A DNA stretch of 64,000 nt from Maea johnstoni (lineage: Eukaryota; Annelida; Polychaeta; Spionida; Magelonidae). Positions within the stretch are counted from its first letter, which is position 1; each line of letters starts with the position of its first letter. The notes under the pieces are model-generated. The model was not told where the DNA came from and did no database searches. It saw only the letters and a program-made list of their open reading frames with translations. Where the stretch lies: positions 28,375,312-28,439,311 of the forward strand of contig OZ012697.1 of NCBI GenBank assembly GCA_963942565.1. The letters run 5' to 3'. Positions 1-20,558 of this stretch are shown here, piece after piece. The translations under genes were made by a program, and so were the position numbers.

Positions 1-520
1 TATGAGCTTTCTAAACCAATTTTAGTCCTCATCAGTTTAAGGAGAAAATATTTGAAAAAAGTGCGGAAATTTCTGGTGCAGTGAGTGAGTGTTTCGTATT
101 TGTTTTTATTTTTTTATGTCGTTCACCTAATCAATCTATCAATCTATGGCAGTGTTGCCGAAAACAGGGTCTCGTCAAGACCTCAACCCTCAGCAGTGGC
201 CGCTATAGTGAGGCACAACGTTGTGTTGCCTATGGCCGAGTTGTAGGGCGCGCGGGCTATTGCAAGAGGCATGTCGGGCGGCAATCAACGCTCAAAGGCT
301 TATTGTAAAGCCCGTGGTTTTGATTGTACCGAAAGATGGCAGCAGTGACTAGTCAGCACCTTGTGTTATCTGCCGGTAGCTTTATGCCCGCGTTAGTTCA
401 GACATAAACGCTACCTATTTTCCCGTCTCTGATGTCATACGGACTGTAGCATGTGCAACACAGGACAGCCATAATAAGATATCGTTGCATATAGTAACGT
501 TCCATATTATTGAACTAGCC
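1..520. other. Left edge, no gene recognised
   Basis: I see no coding exon here. The minus-strand SUMF2-like gene should continue past position 1, but none of its later motifs are visible in this stretch, so it is probably intron. A 75-codon open frame at 81-308 has no recognisable motif or splice context. Confidence 0.4.
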
Positions 521-525
521 CCGCG

Positions 526-752
<227 letters not shown>

Positions 753-914
753 CCATGGGATATCTATGAAATGTGTGTCTTTTGTAATACATTCTTCATG
801 ATTAATCAAAGCATCGTGTTTGTGTAGATATACCTTCAAATTTCAATCATAGCATTACACCATTTTATTTCACCTACTAATGAGTCATCATTTTTAAATG
901 AACGCTATTTAAGA

Positions 915-1080
<166 letters not shown>

Positions 1081-1084
1081 TTAC

Positions 1085-4395
<3,311 letters not shown>

Positions 4396-4691
4396 TTTGA
4401 AATCGATGACTGGTGGTCTGCTGTTTTCTAGTTCTGGGTAACAGATGTGTATCTCTAACAAAAGACCTGAGAGTTGAATAAAAGCGATCAGTGCTCATCG
4501 TTTTATATGCTCTAGATTGGACTAGTCAACGTGGGGCGAATAACGTGGCAGTGTGCTGTAGATCCGCTCCGACTGGGAGTACTATTCCACCAGTAAATGA
4601 GTCAACAGAGAAACTAAACCTGTACCGAGCACTTGCTTTATTTAAACATATTTACCTGCAAATTTAATGTCTACATTACCAGCGTAACTAA

Positions 4692-5120
4692 CCCTCCCAA
4701 TGCTGAGGCTACTTTTGTCCAAGGACAAGTACGCAGAATTTTTTTGAAAACCATCTTAACCCTGTCATGTTGGTATTCGTTGGATAGCTCTCGATGAGTA
4801 CTCTCAGATGAGTACCCATGCGTTTAACCCTTATGCTGCTGGTGGCTAATTTGGCAGATACAAGACGAGGCAGAAAATCTGAAAGAAGACTGAAACCCTG
4901 GCATATGGGTACTCATCTGAGAGTACTCATTGAGAGCTATCCAATGAATACCAACATGAAAGGGTTTAGATGATTTTCAAAAATAGTTGTGTCCTTGTGC
5001 TTTGGACGAAAGTAGCCTCAGCATTGGAAGGGTTAAACCCAGGGTTTAAGTATCTTTTAAAAAGTTTTGTCTTGCATCATTTTGCATTACCGGGTAAATT
5101 AGCCACCAGCAGCAGAAGGG
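4692..5120 (+). mobile_element. TTAA-type MITE, copy 2, split by copy 3
   Basis: The left part (4692-4823) and right part (5037-5120) together match the copy at 5283-5486. They are separated by an inverted copy (4828-5032). Ends read CCCT...AGGG beside TTAA-like flanks. TTAA target duplication with CCCTT ends is typical of piggyBac-type elements, which is an inference since no transposase is present. Confidence 0.8.
4828..5032 (-). mobile_element. TTAA-type MITE, copy 3, nested in copy 2
   Basis: 205 bp, opposite in orientation to copies 2 and 4, bounded by TTAA at 4824-4827 and 5033-5036. Terminal bases are CCCTT and AAGGG. Because the host sequence on both sides is recognisably copy 2, the TTAA duplication can be read directly. 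Confidence 0.85.
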
Positions 5121-5282
5121 CCTCCTTATTCAGATGGCAGAACAGCAAATCATGTATTATGAAAGGCGTATGATCTATCATAAGCCTTTGGCATCATCTG
5201 TTCACCTTAACTTGAAGGTGACTACAGCGAATAGGCGCTGTCCATGCCTGACGTATACCCAACAACACAACTAACATTTTAA

Positions 5283-5486
5283 CCCTTCTAATGCCGAGGC
5301 TACTTTCGTCCAAAGCACAAGAACGCAAAATTTTTTGAAAACCATCTAAACCCTGTTGTGTTGGTATTCATTGGATAGCTTTTGCTGAGTACTCTCAGAT
5401 GAGTACCTATTTGCCAGGGTTTCAGTCATTTTCAGGTTTTTTGCATCATTTTGTTTCTGCAAAATTAGCCATCAGCAGCGTAAGGG
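5283..5486 (+). mobile_element. TTAA-type MITE, copy 4
   Basis: 204 bp between TTAA at 5279-5282 and TTAA at 5487-5490. Begins CCCTTCTAATGCCGAGGC and ends CAGCAGCGTAAGGG. This is the best-preserved copy of the family here. Terminal inverted identity is only about 5 bases. Confidence 0.85.
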
Positions 5487-5759
5487 TTAACAAGACATAA
5501 GCGGTCAGCACAGTATGGCATTTTTTTCTAGGGTGCAGTTTTATCTTAGATCGACATCCGTGGTTTTATCTATTGATTGGCCCAAGTATTCTTCACTTGG
5601 CTGTATAGATTCTATAGATCTGATGTTACAAGATTATCAAATGTTTTAAAACGTGCTTGTAGTTCTTGACGATTGTTTATTTCAAAAGATAGTTAGAAAT
5701 CAATTAAAATCATAAGTATTTATTAGTTATCTTAACACGCCGCCGAAAAAATACGCTTT

Positions 5760-5775
5760 AGGAAGAAAAAAAAAT
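5760..5775 (-). terminator. Pol III terminator of tRNA-Lys
   Basis: On the minus strand a run of nine T begins a few bases after the tRNA discriminator base, as expected for RNA polymerase III termination. Confidence 0.75.
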
Positions 5776-5778
5776 GTA

Positions 5779-5869
5779 CGCCCAATAAGGGACTCGAACC
5801 CTTGACCCTCAGATGTCTCATATGTGATCGCTTAAAAGTCTGATGCTCTACCGACTGAGCTAACCGGGC
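5779..5869 (-). tRNA. trnK-UUU: tRNA-Lys (anticodon UUU) with 18-nt intron
   Basis: A full cloverleaf reads on the minus strand. The acceptor stem is GCCCGGT against ATTGGGC with two G-U pairs. The D arm is GCTC/GAGC. The anticodon stem is TCAGA/TCTGA, the loop CTTTTAA, and the T arm AAGGG-TTCGAGT-CCCTT. The anticodon TTT lies at 5834-5836. An 18-nt insert (5815-5832) sits exactly between A37 and A38, the canonical position of nuclear pre-tRNA introns. Without it the tRNA is 73 nt. A and B boxes (TAGCTCAGTCGG, GGTTCGAGTCC) are intact, and a run of nine T follows the 3' end as a pol III terminator. Confidence 0.93.
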
Positions 5870-8800
5870 GCTCTGCAGACACAAGGCCGCCGGTCGAACT
5901 GACGCCATCTATATCTACTGCATAGTGGCTTTCCATGAGGGCTCTTCCAGAGAAGAAATGCATGGAGGGGGAGTGGGGGAGGACGCTCTGATTTTTAGAC
6001 CACCCCAGGATTTCTTTTCCTATAGATCTCATCTACAATGATTTTGAATTTTTACGGACGTTTTTAAAGATAGTCCCCCATATGCATTTTTTTAAACCCC
6101 CATATACACTTTTTTTACCCAACCTAAAATGTTATTCAATAGGACCCCACCAACAGACACTTATTTCTTTTTAAAGGACCCTCTTTCATTTGTATAGCCC
6201 TGTATATATCACTTCTCTGAACGTAATTGTCATTTTCTTGCTTTCACTTCGGAGAGCGATGGTGGACGCTGTAGACTAGTGTGGATGTTTTTGAAGTTGG
6301 AGATTTAGCAAGAATTTTTTCCTCTAATACTTAGTTATAGTCACTCATGTATCAGGCAACGCTGATCGAAAACTTGTGGGGTTGTGTTCGGGCCCCTGTC
6401 CAACATGTCTTAACCTGCAGCTTTGACTTTTGGACTCCCTTATCTCTTGTTTTCAACCAGTCTGTTGGCATCCTCTTATGCAAGGTACACAACCCCCCCC
6501 CCCCCCCTACTGTTAATCTGTTCCTACAAATACCTGACAACTGTTTAATAATTTCTTACAACCAATGGCATTTTATTTTGGTCTGGACATCCCCTCTCCT
6601 CCAACCCAATGTTTATTTTTAGGTGATTATTTTTCTGGAGACATCTGCCGGAAAAAAGCCCTTAAATGGAGAGCGTATTTGTGTATTGCTTTGCTTGTAT
6701 GGAAGAATTCATCGAAATGATCAACGCGGCCTATCCAAATAAAGAAGTAATTCATTAGTTTATGGGTTAATTTATTTGTGTATGATTTAGAAAATGGTAG
6801 GTATTTTCTTGTTTGCAAGAGGAATACTGTGAGATGTGGATTTCAAGACACACACCACCAAAAAGCAAAATATCCAATCACATACATTAAGGTAGGGGAC
6901 TTTAGATTTTATATCACACAACTCCAATCACGACACCCAATGACATCCAAAAAACTAAGTTTTAGGCAATTAGGGAAGCTAAGGGGTGTGAGTTATACTC
7001 CAAAAATGACCTATTTGTAATGAAAATACTTTATAGCTCCCTCTAACTGTCCATGATATTTCTAGCATCTCACTCATCACAGAACTGGAAATAGGTGTAA
7101 TATAATATAAGGGGAAAGATACATTTTCTCTTCTAAGCAGGACGATTGATAAGCAACTCCCTGCCTCACTAATTACATAGCTTAAATGAGTACAAATGTG
7201 AAGTAGTTTTTGATTTGTCTTTGAATTGCTGTGGTTATTCTCCTTTTCAATGTTGCTTTAAGTGGTGAGATTTTTACCTGCTGCTGGTACCTCATTGCAT
7301 CATGATCTAAGTGTAGAAGTTAAGCTCATTAAATGAAATCTTAAATGCATTTTGAGTATACTTAAAAATCCGTTTGAAGGTATGGTCAAATCTCTTTTGT
7401 CACATAAAATCTGCATACTAAGTCAATTATTCCAAGTCTCATGTCAAGATGAATCTAACATTGCTAGATGATGAAACAAGCAGTTGTTGATAAATGCAAG
7501 GTAGAAAAGATCAGGCTCAAGCTCAAAAGAATTCCTAAATGAAACATACTTGGACTAACCATACAAAAAAACAAACAATTGATTTATGTTTGATTATCGA
7601 TTTTCATTTATTCATCATTTTACAGTGGATCGTCTTCAGGGACCACAGGCCATGTGCCCTGGTAGGGGCTGGTGAAGGCTGGCGATGCATGGTATCATAG
7701 AACAATAAACTAGGTACAAAAGGTTGACATATACAAAGAAATAACGCCAGACTCCACCAGCCGTTGAAGACAATACGCAAATGCAGGGTTCAAATCTCAC
7801 GCCTGTCAATAATACAGTGAACTCAGTGGTCCTATAGGGCTTCTGAGATGGTCCTGCACAACTCTTTCACATTTGTGCACCTTGCCTGCTTGAATGTAAC
7901 AATTATATTTATATGCTGAAATATAAGTGCAAATAAAAGGTGCAGGATAGCAAAGATAGCGCTTCATTTAAAGGGACTACCCAAGAAGAAATGAGTTGAT
8001 CAAAGAGTAGCATGTAACCCACCATTTCTCTTTGGAAGAGCTGGCATGACGGCTTAGTCAATGTGATGAAAACTGGGCAGGACCATAATGCAAGCTCTAT
8101 AGCCTCAAGAGTTGGACCCGCTAAAACAGTCATGGTCTCAAAAACCCCACTAGCAATTCAGTTATTCTATAAGTACTACAGTTATGAAATCCCAAAAGAT
8201 CTCGTTCATAGAAACATGTCCTTTAATAACAATGCAAGAAAGAATTTTCTTCCTTGCATTATTCCACACATACTGACATATCATGATTTATTTACAAATT
8301 TAACCGGGGCAGAGTAACATTTCTCCCAGACAGTAGAATATCTCGCAATCTCCCTAACATAGCATATAATAAATAAAAAGCAGAGTGAGTTTGAACCCAT
8401 GCATTTTTTTCCTTTTCTTGACATTAAAGTGTTTTCATATTTTGAATATAATTTTCATGTTTATATATTTGAAATCAAGAATGCTCTTACCACAAGCATT
8501 TCCATTTCAGAAGTTACCTTCCAAGTCTGATACATATAGGATCAAACTCCTATCACTACAAAAAAACTTTTTAAAAAGGTGAGCAGCACAGCATACCTTA
8601 ATAGTAAATGCAGAATCTACATAAGGTAGATATGGATTTGATACTCCTGATTACATCATTCTCTGAACTTACTACTAGCAGGCCAACATGCCCCATGTCT
8701 TCAGATCCTAAAATAATGTTGAAAGGTGGGTGTTATTATTGAGTTCAAAACTTTGTGATGGATCTTCATGTGACCTTGTAGTAACCCATATAAGCTTATG

Positions 8801-11030
8801 TACTCTCGTGTCTCTTTGTCTATTAATTTAACACTATGGTAATGTTAGTGTTATTTAAGTTAGAAAAAACACCCTTGACAGCAAAAAACACCTCCATGCT
8901 GAACTGCCATATCACATTTTCACCCTTTTGTCATCACAACTTTCTCAGAATATAATCAAGGAAATCATTTTTAAGAACCATTTTTTTTCTTAAATCTTGT
9001 CTTGGTTAATAAGTTTTCCATATCCTAAGACCAGAAGACATTTAGGCCTCTTTGTGAAATTGCTTTTACTTCCATGCTATAATGTGAATACGGCTGACAC
9101 ATCCACTGGGCACATTTTTATGCGAACTTATCACACATGAGAGTCTATTTTCCATGGCATTCAAAAATAAACTTATGTGTCTGGGTAATAAGGCTGTGAG
9201 CATGCATGTGTTTAACAATGCTGTCCTGATCACGCACTTCCCGGTGACTGTGCTACGCTCCTAGAATATAGTCCTTACAATATGACAGCATCATGGAGTA
9301 ATAAATAAAGTCCATACATGATAAAATATTGTCTATATACCTAATCCATGCACAAAGGTTCTAATACCTTTCAATTATACTGCTATATGCCATTGTTTTA
9401 TTAGTTAATAGTTAAGACGACAGGAAAGGGTTGAGATAACAAACTAGAGTTGTATGCAAACCTTGAGACTCTACTTCTTCAATTTGTACTCAAATTCTTT
9501 GAGATGATCTAAAAGCAACACCTACAGTCAAGCATATCATCGGTACACTCATACAATTTCACAGCATGATCTTTATCTTTAGAAGGCAAGGCGAATATCA
9601 CTGTGATATGATATCAATATAAGTATATTTAGGACTTTTTAACCAGAAAAACTTGCTTGGCTATAATAAGAAGCATTCTGATAGAACTTATACTAAATCA
9701 AAGTCAAGTTGTATTATTGTTGAACCCATTGCACGCAAGAACTTGAATTACTGTGTTAACGAACAAAACTGTACTTCTATTTGCACAACTTCCATGCAAG
9801 AAGATATCGATTTGTTCTAACGATTGCACTTCAAAAAGGTTGCATAACTGGAGTGTACATCAAACAAATTCCGTCTTGGTCATTCTAAGAGGCCAGGCCT
9901 GGAAAAAGTACATAGGACCGGTTTTGTGAATCTTTGGTCAGACACGACACTAGCAGAGGAGTTGCATCACTGACAAGTTTTTCACAGACATCTTCAAGTC
10001 TATAGGACTGAAACATTTAAGTTGCAGCCTCAGACAATGTGGCTTAACTTCATTCCTTTTTGTTTGACTTAAGGACCAACCCGCTTCTGTCTCAAGCAAT
10101 GATCTCAAAGAGAGGCAGTCCTTCGGGTGCAGTTCAATGGGGGATGTCCATAATTGAGGAAGATGTAACAAATCCCCCAAGGTGTGTGTGTGTGTGTTGT
10201 TATGTACACAGTAAGAAGGTTCCCCCCTTAGTGGCTTCAGATAGTCATAGAATGCTTGCACCTTCAACTAGGGGTTGCCAGGCCCCAAGCTCTTCAGAGA
10301 GGTAAACCTTGAGCAGTTACCTAAAAAGATGTACCTGATTGCCTTGGTCTATTAGCCATGGAGGATTCTTACAACAACCTTGCATGGCCCCTATGAAGAT
10401 AACCCTGGGAGTCTTGATCCGATTAGCAGTGAACCTGACCACTTTCTATGACAAAGGGCTGGATGGACCCTCGCCCGATTCTGAGTTCATGTTGACTGGA
10501 ACATGGCTTTTTTTTTTTGACCATTCAAGGTACCCCACATTTGTTTTCTTCCCCGTTCCCCATCTTTCTAGATGACCCCACCCCTCACAGTGTACTCTGA
10601 TTCAGTCCAGCCACCCGGAATAACCTTGACATGAAGCTCTTCCACTCCATCCATTGCAAGTCTCCTTTTCAACCAATGCACTCCACCAGGATCTGTCTTG
10701 CCTGTGAACCATTTCTGCATCTCTGTTCTATCTGTTCTTTTTTTCTTGTGTAACAGACAGATTTTGGAAGAGCTGAGCGAGTGTGTAAGCACTGAAGACA
10801 GATGAACGGCTCAAGGAGACGCGCTGAAGTTCAGTTTAATCCTATACCTGTGACGAAAGCGAAAGTTCAGTCCACTCCATATCTTGCCTCTTTCGACCCC
10901 AAGCTCCACGAGAGCTTAACAGTCATGGCAAGCAGAATTGGGACTTCTCTTCACAGGTAAAAGAGTAAGAGCAGGGAAGGAGTTATGTGATTGTCTTTTT
11001 CCAACATCCCTCAGCTGTTATTGGAAGAAT
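5870..11030. other. Long stretch between tRNA-Lys and the Cdc42 stop codon
   Basis: About 5.1 kb with no recognised exon on either strand. Part of it must be the Cdc42 3' UTR. On the minus strand AATAAA hexamers occur, one at 7607-7612, but I cannot tell which is used. Short poly-C (about 6491-6507) and TG (about 10183-10198) tracts are present. Open frames of 60-105 codons show no motif. Confidence 0.4.
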
Positions 11031-16160
<5,130 letters not shown>

Positions 16161-16166
16161 CTGAAA

Positions 16167-19100
16167 CAAACAAAAATAACACAATCATCATTGGAAACAA
16201 TAGTCCAATATTTATGATAAAGTACTCGCAATACCTTAATAATAAGATTATCATTTTTGGCCCAAAAATTGGCATTATAAGCAAAAGGTCTGTCAAAAAG
16301 TGCTAAGACCATCAGAATCTAGAAGCATCCAGTGCTGAGTGTGCTCGTCTTGAGGAAGAACACATTAAGTAAGCCTCCATATTTCAAATGAACTGATATA
16401 GCTTGAAGAAGGGACCTAGCCAGGAATGTAGGTCACAACACCCAATCCCAGAGTTGGCCAGGAAGGCTGTTGGCCAAAATCGCTGTTCATCATAAGGGTT
16501 GATTACTAATATGTTAGGCCCTGTCTAAAAAATATCCTCTCTATTTATAGCACTCGAGTAATCATTCCCACATTTATGTGTATTGTGAAATAAAAATTGA
16601 ATCCTCTTGTCATGCCAGGTATTTGTATTTTACCAACTGTTTACTAAGAAATGTATGTGATAGTCACTCTGACAGTGACACTGACAGGTCTGGATTGAAT
16701 TTACAGCTTAATAAATGTCCATGTGATTCTCTGTCAAGCAACAATTGGATTGAATACTTTGTTGCCCCACATTTCACAAACTTAAATTTTAATGTCTACC
16801 AATAAAACTATTAGAACTCATTGCTTATTAGTCCTGAGTTAAATAGACAGCGCCCTTATGCAGATGTTGGTCTCTGGATTGGTCGTTTGAACCAGGCAAC
16901 CCTAGCCTGGGGACTTACCGACTATATCACGAAAGTTGGATAATTAGTTAGCTATTTCTTATCCTGTGAATTCAGGTTCACGAAGAAGATTTTAGCTCGC
17001 TAAACTTAGCCAGCATAAGTCTGCTTATTATGTGCTTGTTCAACAATGGTAATCTGCATGTTTCGTGAGGTGCACTGTCCGCTTTCCTGGAAACTGGCGC
17101 CAGATCACATATGTGGCACTGCCTGAGAGCATGCGCACGAGTGTTGTGTCCGCTGTTGGAACGACTGATGATTGTCCATATTAACAGTGAAATACACCGG
17201 AAAAGGTTGGTTTTAATGCCTTAGCAGGGGTCCTGCTACTCATTAGCTCCATAGCCAGAGTCGTGAAATTTTAAGAATCTTAAGATCAGGCTCAGACCAA
17301 TATCAATAATTCATGAAATCAATTGAAAAACACATGACCCAAGAGTTGCCCTTTGGTACAATTCCAATACACAATGGAAAAGTGAAAAGATAACTTACAC
17401 ATTAAAAATTTGTTTTAGGGAAGGGTTGCAGTGGGACTGCAGCATTTATAAAATCCAGGGCTATGAGATCTTGGGTGGGGCTATGGCGATTTGCAAACTG
17501 GTGGTCTCCTAGAGTTTTTAACCGAAGCCTGACGTCTGCACCGTTGAAAATAGGTAAATCCTTACTTTTTGTACCAATATTTAGGAAAACATTTACGGTA
17601 CATGTGCTGGTTTTACATTTCGCCGATGTTTATCGTTCTTTATGAAGGACCTAGTGCAGCCTATACATAATTCTGAACGGCTAGCCTGCTCAGGGTTTGA
17701 CACTTAGATTTCAGGCTAGGGGATCAAAAAAAGTCCTTCGATAAATTTAATGGTCAAAACGGGATTTCTGTATTAATATATACTATTTTGGATGAGCAAA
17801 ACTCAATTCCTACCATTTTACCAGGGATGATTGAATTGTAAATTGCCAAATTTTACATATAGCCGGCAGGATTAGCCGGACTCTGAACCCCTGATCCCAG
17901 AGAGTATAATCCAATCAACTTAAACCCAATTCCTCAAACCTGCTCTCCTAAGCTCTATAGTCTGGATGGGGAGGAGGGGTGTCTATTCCATTTATAATAG
18001 TCCACCCAAGACCTCAAATAACAAATAAAAGTAACTCTTTTAACACATTTACTACGACTATTTATAAAAGGTTTATTGAACAATATTCTCATGAATGTTT
18101 GTGTGGGCTAGTCCTTTTGCCAGTGCCTGTATTTGAAGTTGTACATTACTAATGTCTCCGAGCAACATTCCTGAAACATTCGTCTCAATTTCAAAATTAC
18201 GAACATGGTACCACAATCCGCAAGTACCACCTCCTTTATAATTAACAAATGCACGATGGAAATGAAATTAAACCAAGTCCCTTGAGAGATTAATTACATT
18301 TAACAGACATTCCCTGTGACTCATTCAATGATGCCAAGAGACTCGATTCTTCCGGCACCTCCCTCTTCGAAAAAAAACGATACTGATTACAGAACTACAG
18401 ACATTCTAACCGCTTGAAACTATCGAGCACCAATCAGTGATAACCAATGATTTTATTTGAAATTCAACAAAACAGAGGGTTTCGTCATCAACGAGAAAAT
18501 GACCCAATGTCTTTGGATGTAATCAGTTCATGTTTTTATAGACGGCCGCCATTTTGAACTACTTCGGCAAATTTCCAGCTATTACATGTCAAGTCGCTTA
18601 CGATTTCTCCATGTCAGTTCAATTGATTACAAGAAAACTCGGCGATAAAACAGCTTACCGTGTCTACACTTACCAGCGAGTTTATTACAGCATGGAAATA
18701 TCCAGATTAGTTACAAACTTCAAATGATTGACCAACTTACCGTTTCCACTGACAGGGCGTTAACAAATTTCTGTGGGGTGGCTCATTTGAAATAAGGGAG
18801 GACCAAAATAGAAAACTAGCCAGTGCGCATGGCGGAAGTGACTGTATTTCTATTTATAGTATCAGGAACTAACCCGTCGCTCGGGAATATAAGGGTTTGT
18901 TGCCCAAAATAAAGTTATTGTGAAACTAACAGCGCAACAAGTTATTTGATATTCTTGTATATTTCATCTATGTACGAAATACTCCTTTCTTTGCTGTTGT
19001 CACCAGAAGCAAATGTTATAGAGCGCAACTTTATATCACAGTAGAGGTAGCTCTGCCATGTATGTAGGTCTATACCTATGGGCATTCTTCAAGTGTGCTC

Positions 19101-19766
19101 TCCTTTTTAGTTGAAGTGCGGTTTACCCCCCAAAAATATTTAACTAAAAATTTAGAAACGTCGATATTTCATCCAGAAAGATGTGAAACTTTTAAATTCA
19201 CGTTGGGGCATTACCCACGGATACACTGGTGCCCAGAAGTCATTCTAGACTAGCTCGACAGTCCCTTCACCAGTTCACTATGATGCGAAAGGTTGCGAAA
19301 AAGTGGGCTGCTGCACGTAGTCTAATAAAGGGCACTAAGTTCCATCCCAGCATTCATTGTGAGTCGGGAACGGAGGCCAGGGTGGGGCTGTCCAAGACCA
19401 CCTTTCTCGATTTTTAAGTTATTCCTCGAGACCGTACGAGATAAGGGCCTCCACGGTTTCTTTTTTTTATACGTAGAAGAAATATTTTGCTTGAAAAATC
19501 ATTAACTTCATTACATATGCACTTGCTTTAAAAATATGATATCAAAATCATTCGCAGCATTCATAAATCACTTATTGATATCAATACATCCTTTATGAAT
19601 ATCGATCTGCACTCCCAATTTCGATAGCCATAATTGGTTTATTGATATCCATAAATGGTCTATCAAAATGATTTTCTTATATCAAGAAATCATTTATATT
19701 GCCACGTTTTTCCACTTTCGCCTGCCATAGGTTTTCACTTGAATTGTTGGACTGGTGTTAACTTCC
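16167..19766. other. Cdc42 5' intron and intergenic DNA, no gene recognised
   Basis: About 3.6 kb with no coding exon that I can support. Open frames of 60-75 codons at 16578, 17463 and 19229 lack motifs and splice support. Around 19530-19690 a loose inverted arrangement of 'atatcaa' phrases precedes the satellite. Confidence 0.4.
18741..18790 (-). promoter_or_regulatory. Candidate non-coding first exon / promoter side of cdc42
   Basis: On the minus strand a donor GTAAGT follows GTGGAAACG at 18735-18740. The sequence upstream is less AT-rich than the intron. Another donor-like site lies near 18670. The transcription start cannot be set from sequence. This is an inference from the need for an upstream exon. 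Confidence 0.3.
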
Positions 19767-20151
19767 ATTATGAAACCCTATCGTATGAAGCTCTCTAGTA
19801 TGGCTTTAGTCAGGGTCCTGTCACCCCTCCGGAATGGAATAGTCAAATACTATACGGTCGCCCATTAGGAAACCTTATCGCATGAAGCTTTCTATCGTGG
19901 CTTTAGTCAGGGTCCTGTCACCCCTCCGAAATGGAATAGCCAAATACTAATCGGTCGCCCATTATGAAACCTTATCGTATGAAGCTTTCTATTATGCCAA
20001 TTTATGGCTTTAGTCAGGGTCCTGTCACCCCTCCGGAATGGAATAGTCTAATACTATACGGTCGCCCACTATGAAACCTTATCGTATGAAGCTTTCTATT
20101 ATGGCTTTAGTCAGGGTCCTGTCGCCCCTCCGAAATGGAATAGTCAAATAC
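19767..20151 (+). repeat. 97/107-bp satellite, left block
   Basis: About four units of the same repeat as the block at 26342-30140. The unit begins ATACTATACGGTCGCCCATT and ends GAATGGAATAGTCAA. The block stops at the target duplication AATAC (20147-20151) of the BEL element, so the two blocks were once one array. Confidence 0.95.
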
Positions 20152-20462
20152 TGTCGGAGATTATTAAGTGTATTCTAGTGTTAGTATTGTTATGTAGTAA
20201 TGCGACCAGTGCTGCCACCTATATGTTGGTATGTTAACTAATGTAACTTGACTCATGCTGTATGCAGTATTTCTATTTATAGATCCTAGGTGGTAGGCTG
20301 TCTATTGTTTTGCATTGGTCATGTGATTGTTTAATTGCTCTCCCAACTAAGAGGTAATAAAAGGGGCTTGGCAGAAGCCATATTGGATTCAGTGAAGATA
20401 TAGTTGTGATGTGTTGTTCTTTGATCCTGGGCTTAGTTGAGTGGGTTGTTTAATTCTCAACA
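20152..20462 (+). repeat. 5' LTR of the BEL/Pao element
   Basis: 311 bp starting TGTCGGAGATTATTAAG and ending TTCTCAACA. An AATAAAA-like polyadenylation signal is near 20352 ('ggtaataaaagg'). Confidence 0.95.
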
Positions 20463-20558
20463 TTTGGTGCCGAAACCCGGGACAAATGGAAAGGACAACT
20501 GGACACTGAATATGGTGACTATGGTTTCAAGGTGTTTCATGCAGAAAAGGAGTAGTTT

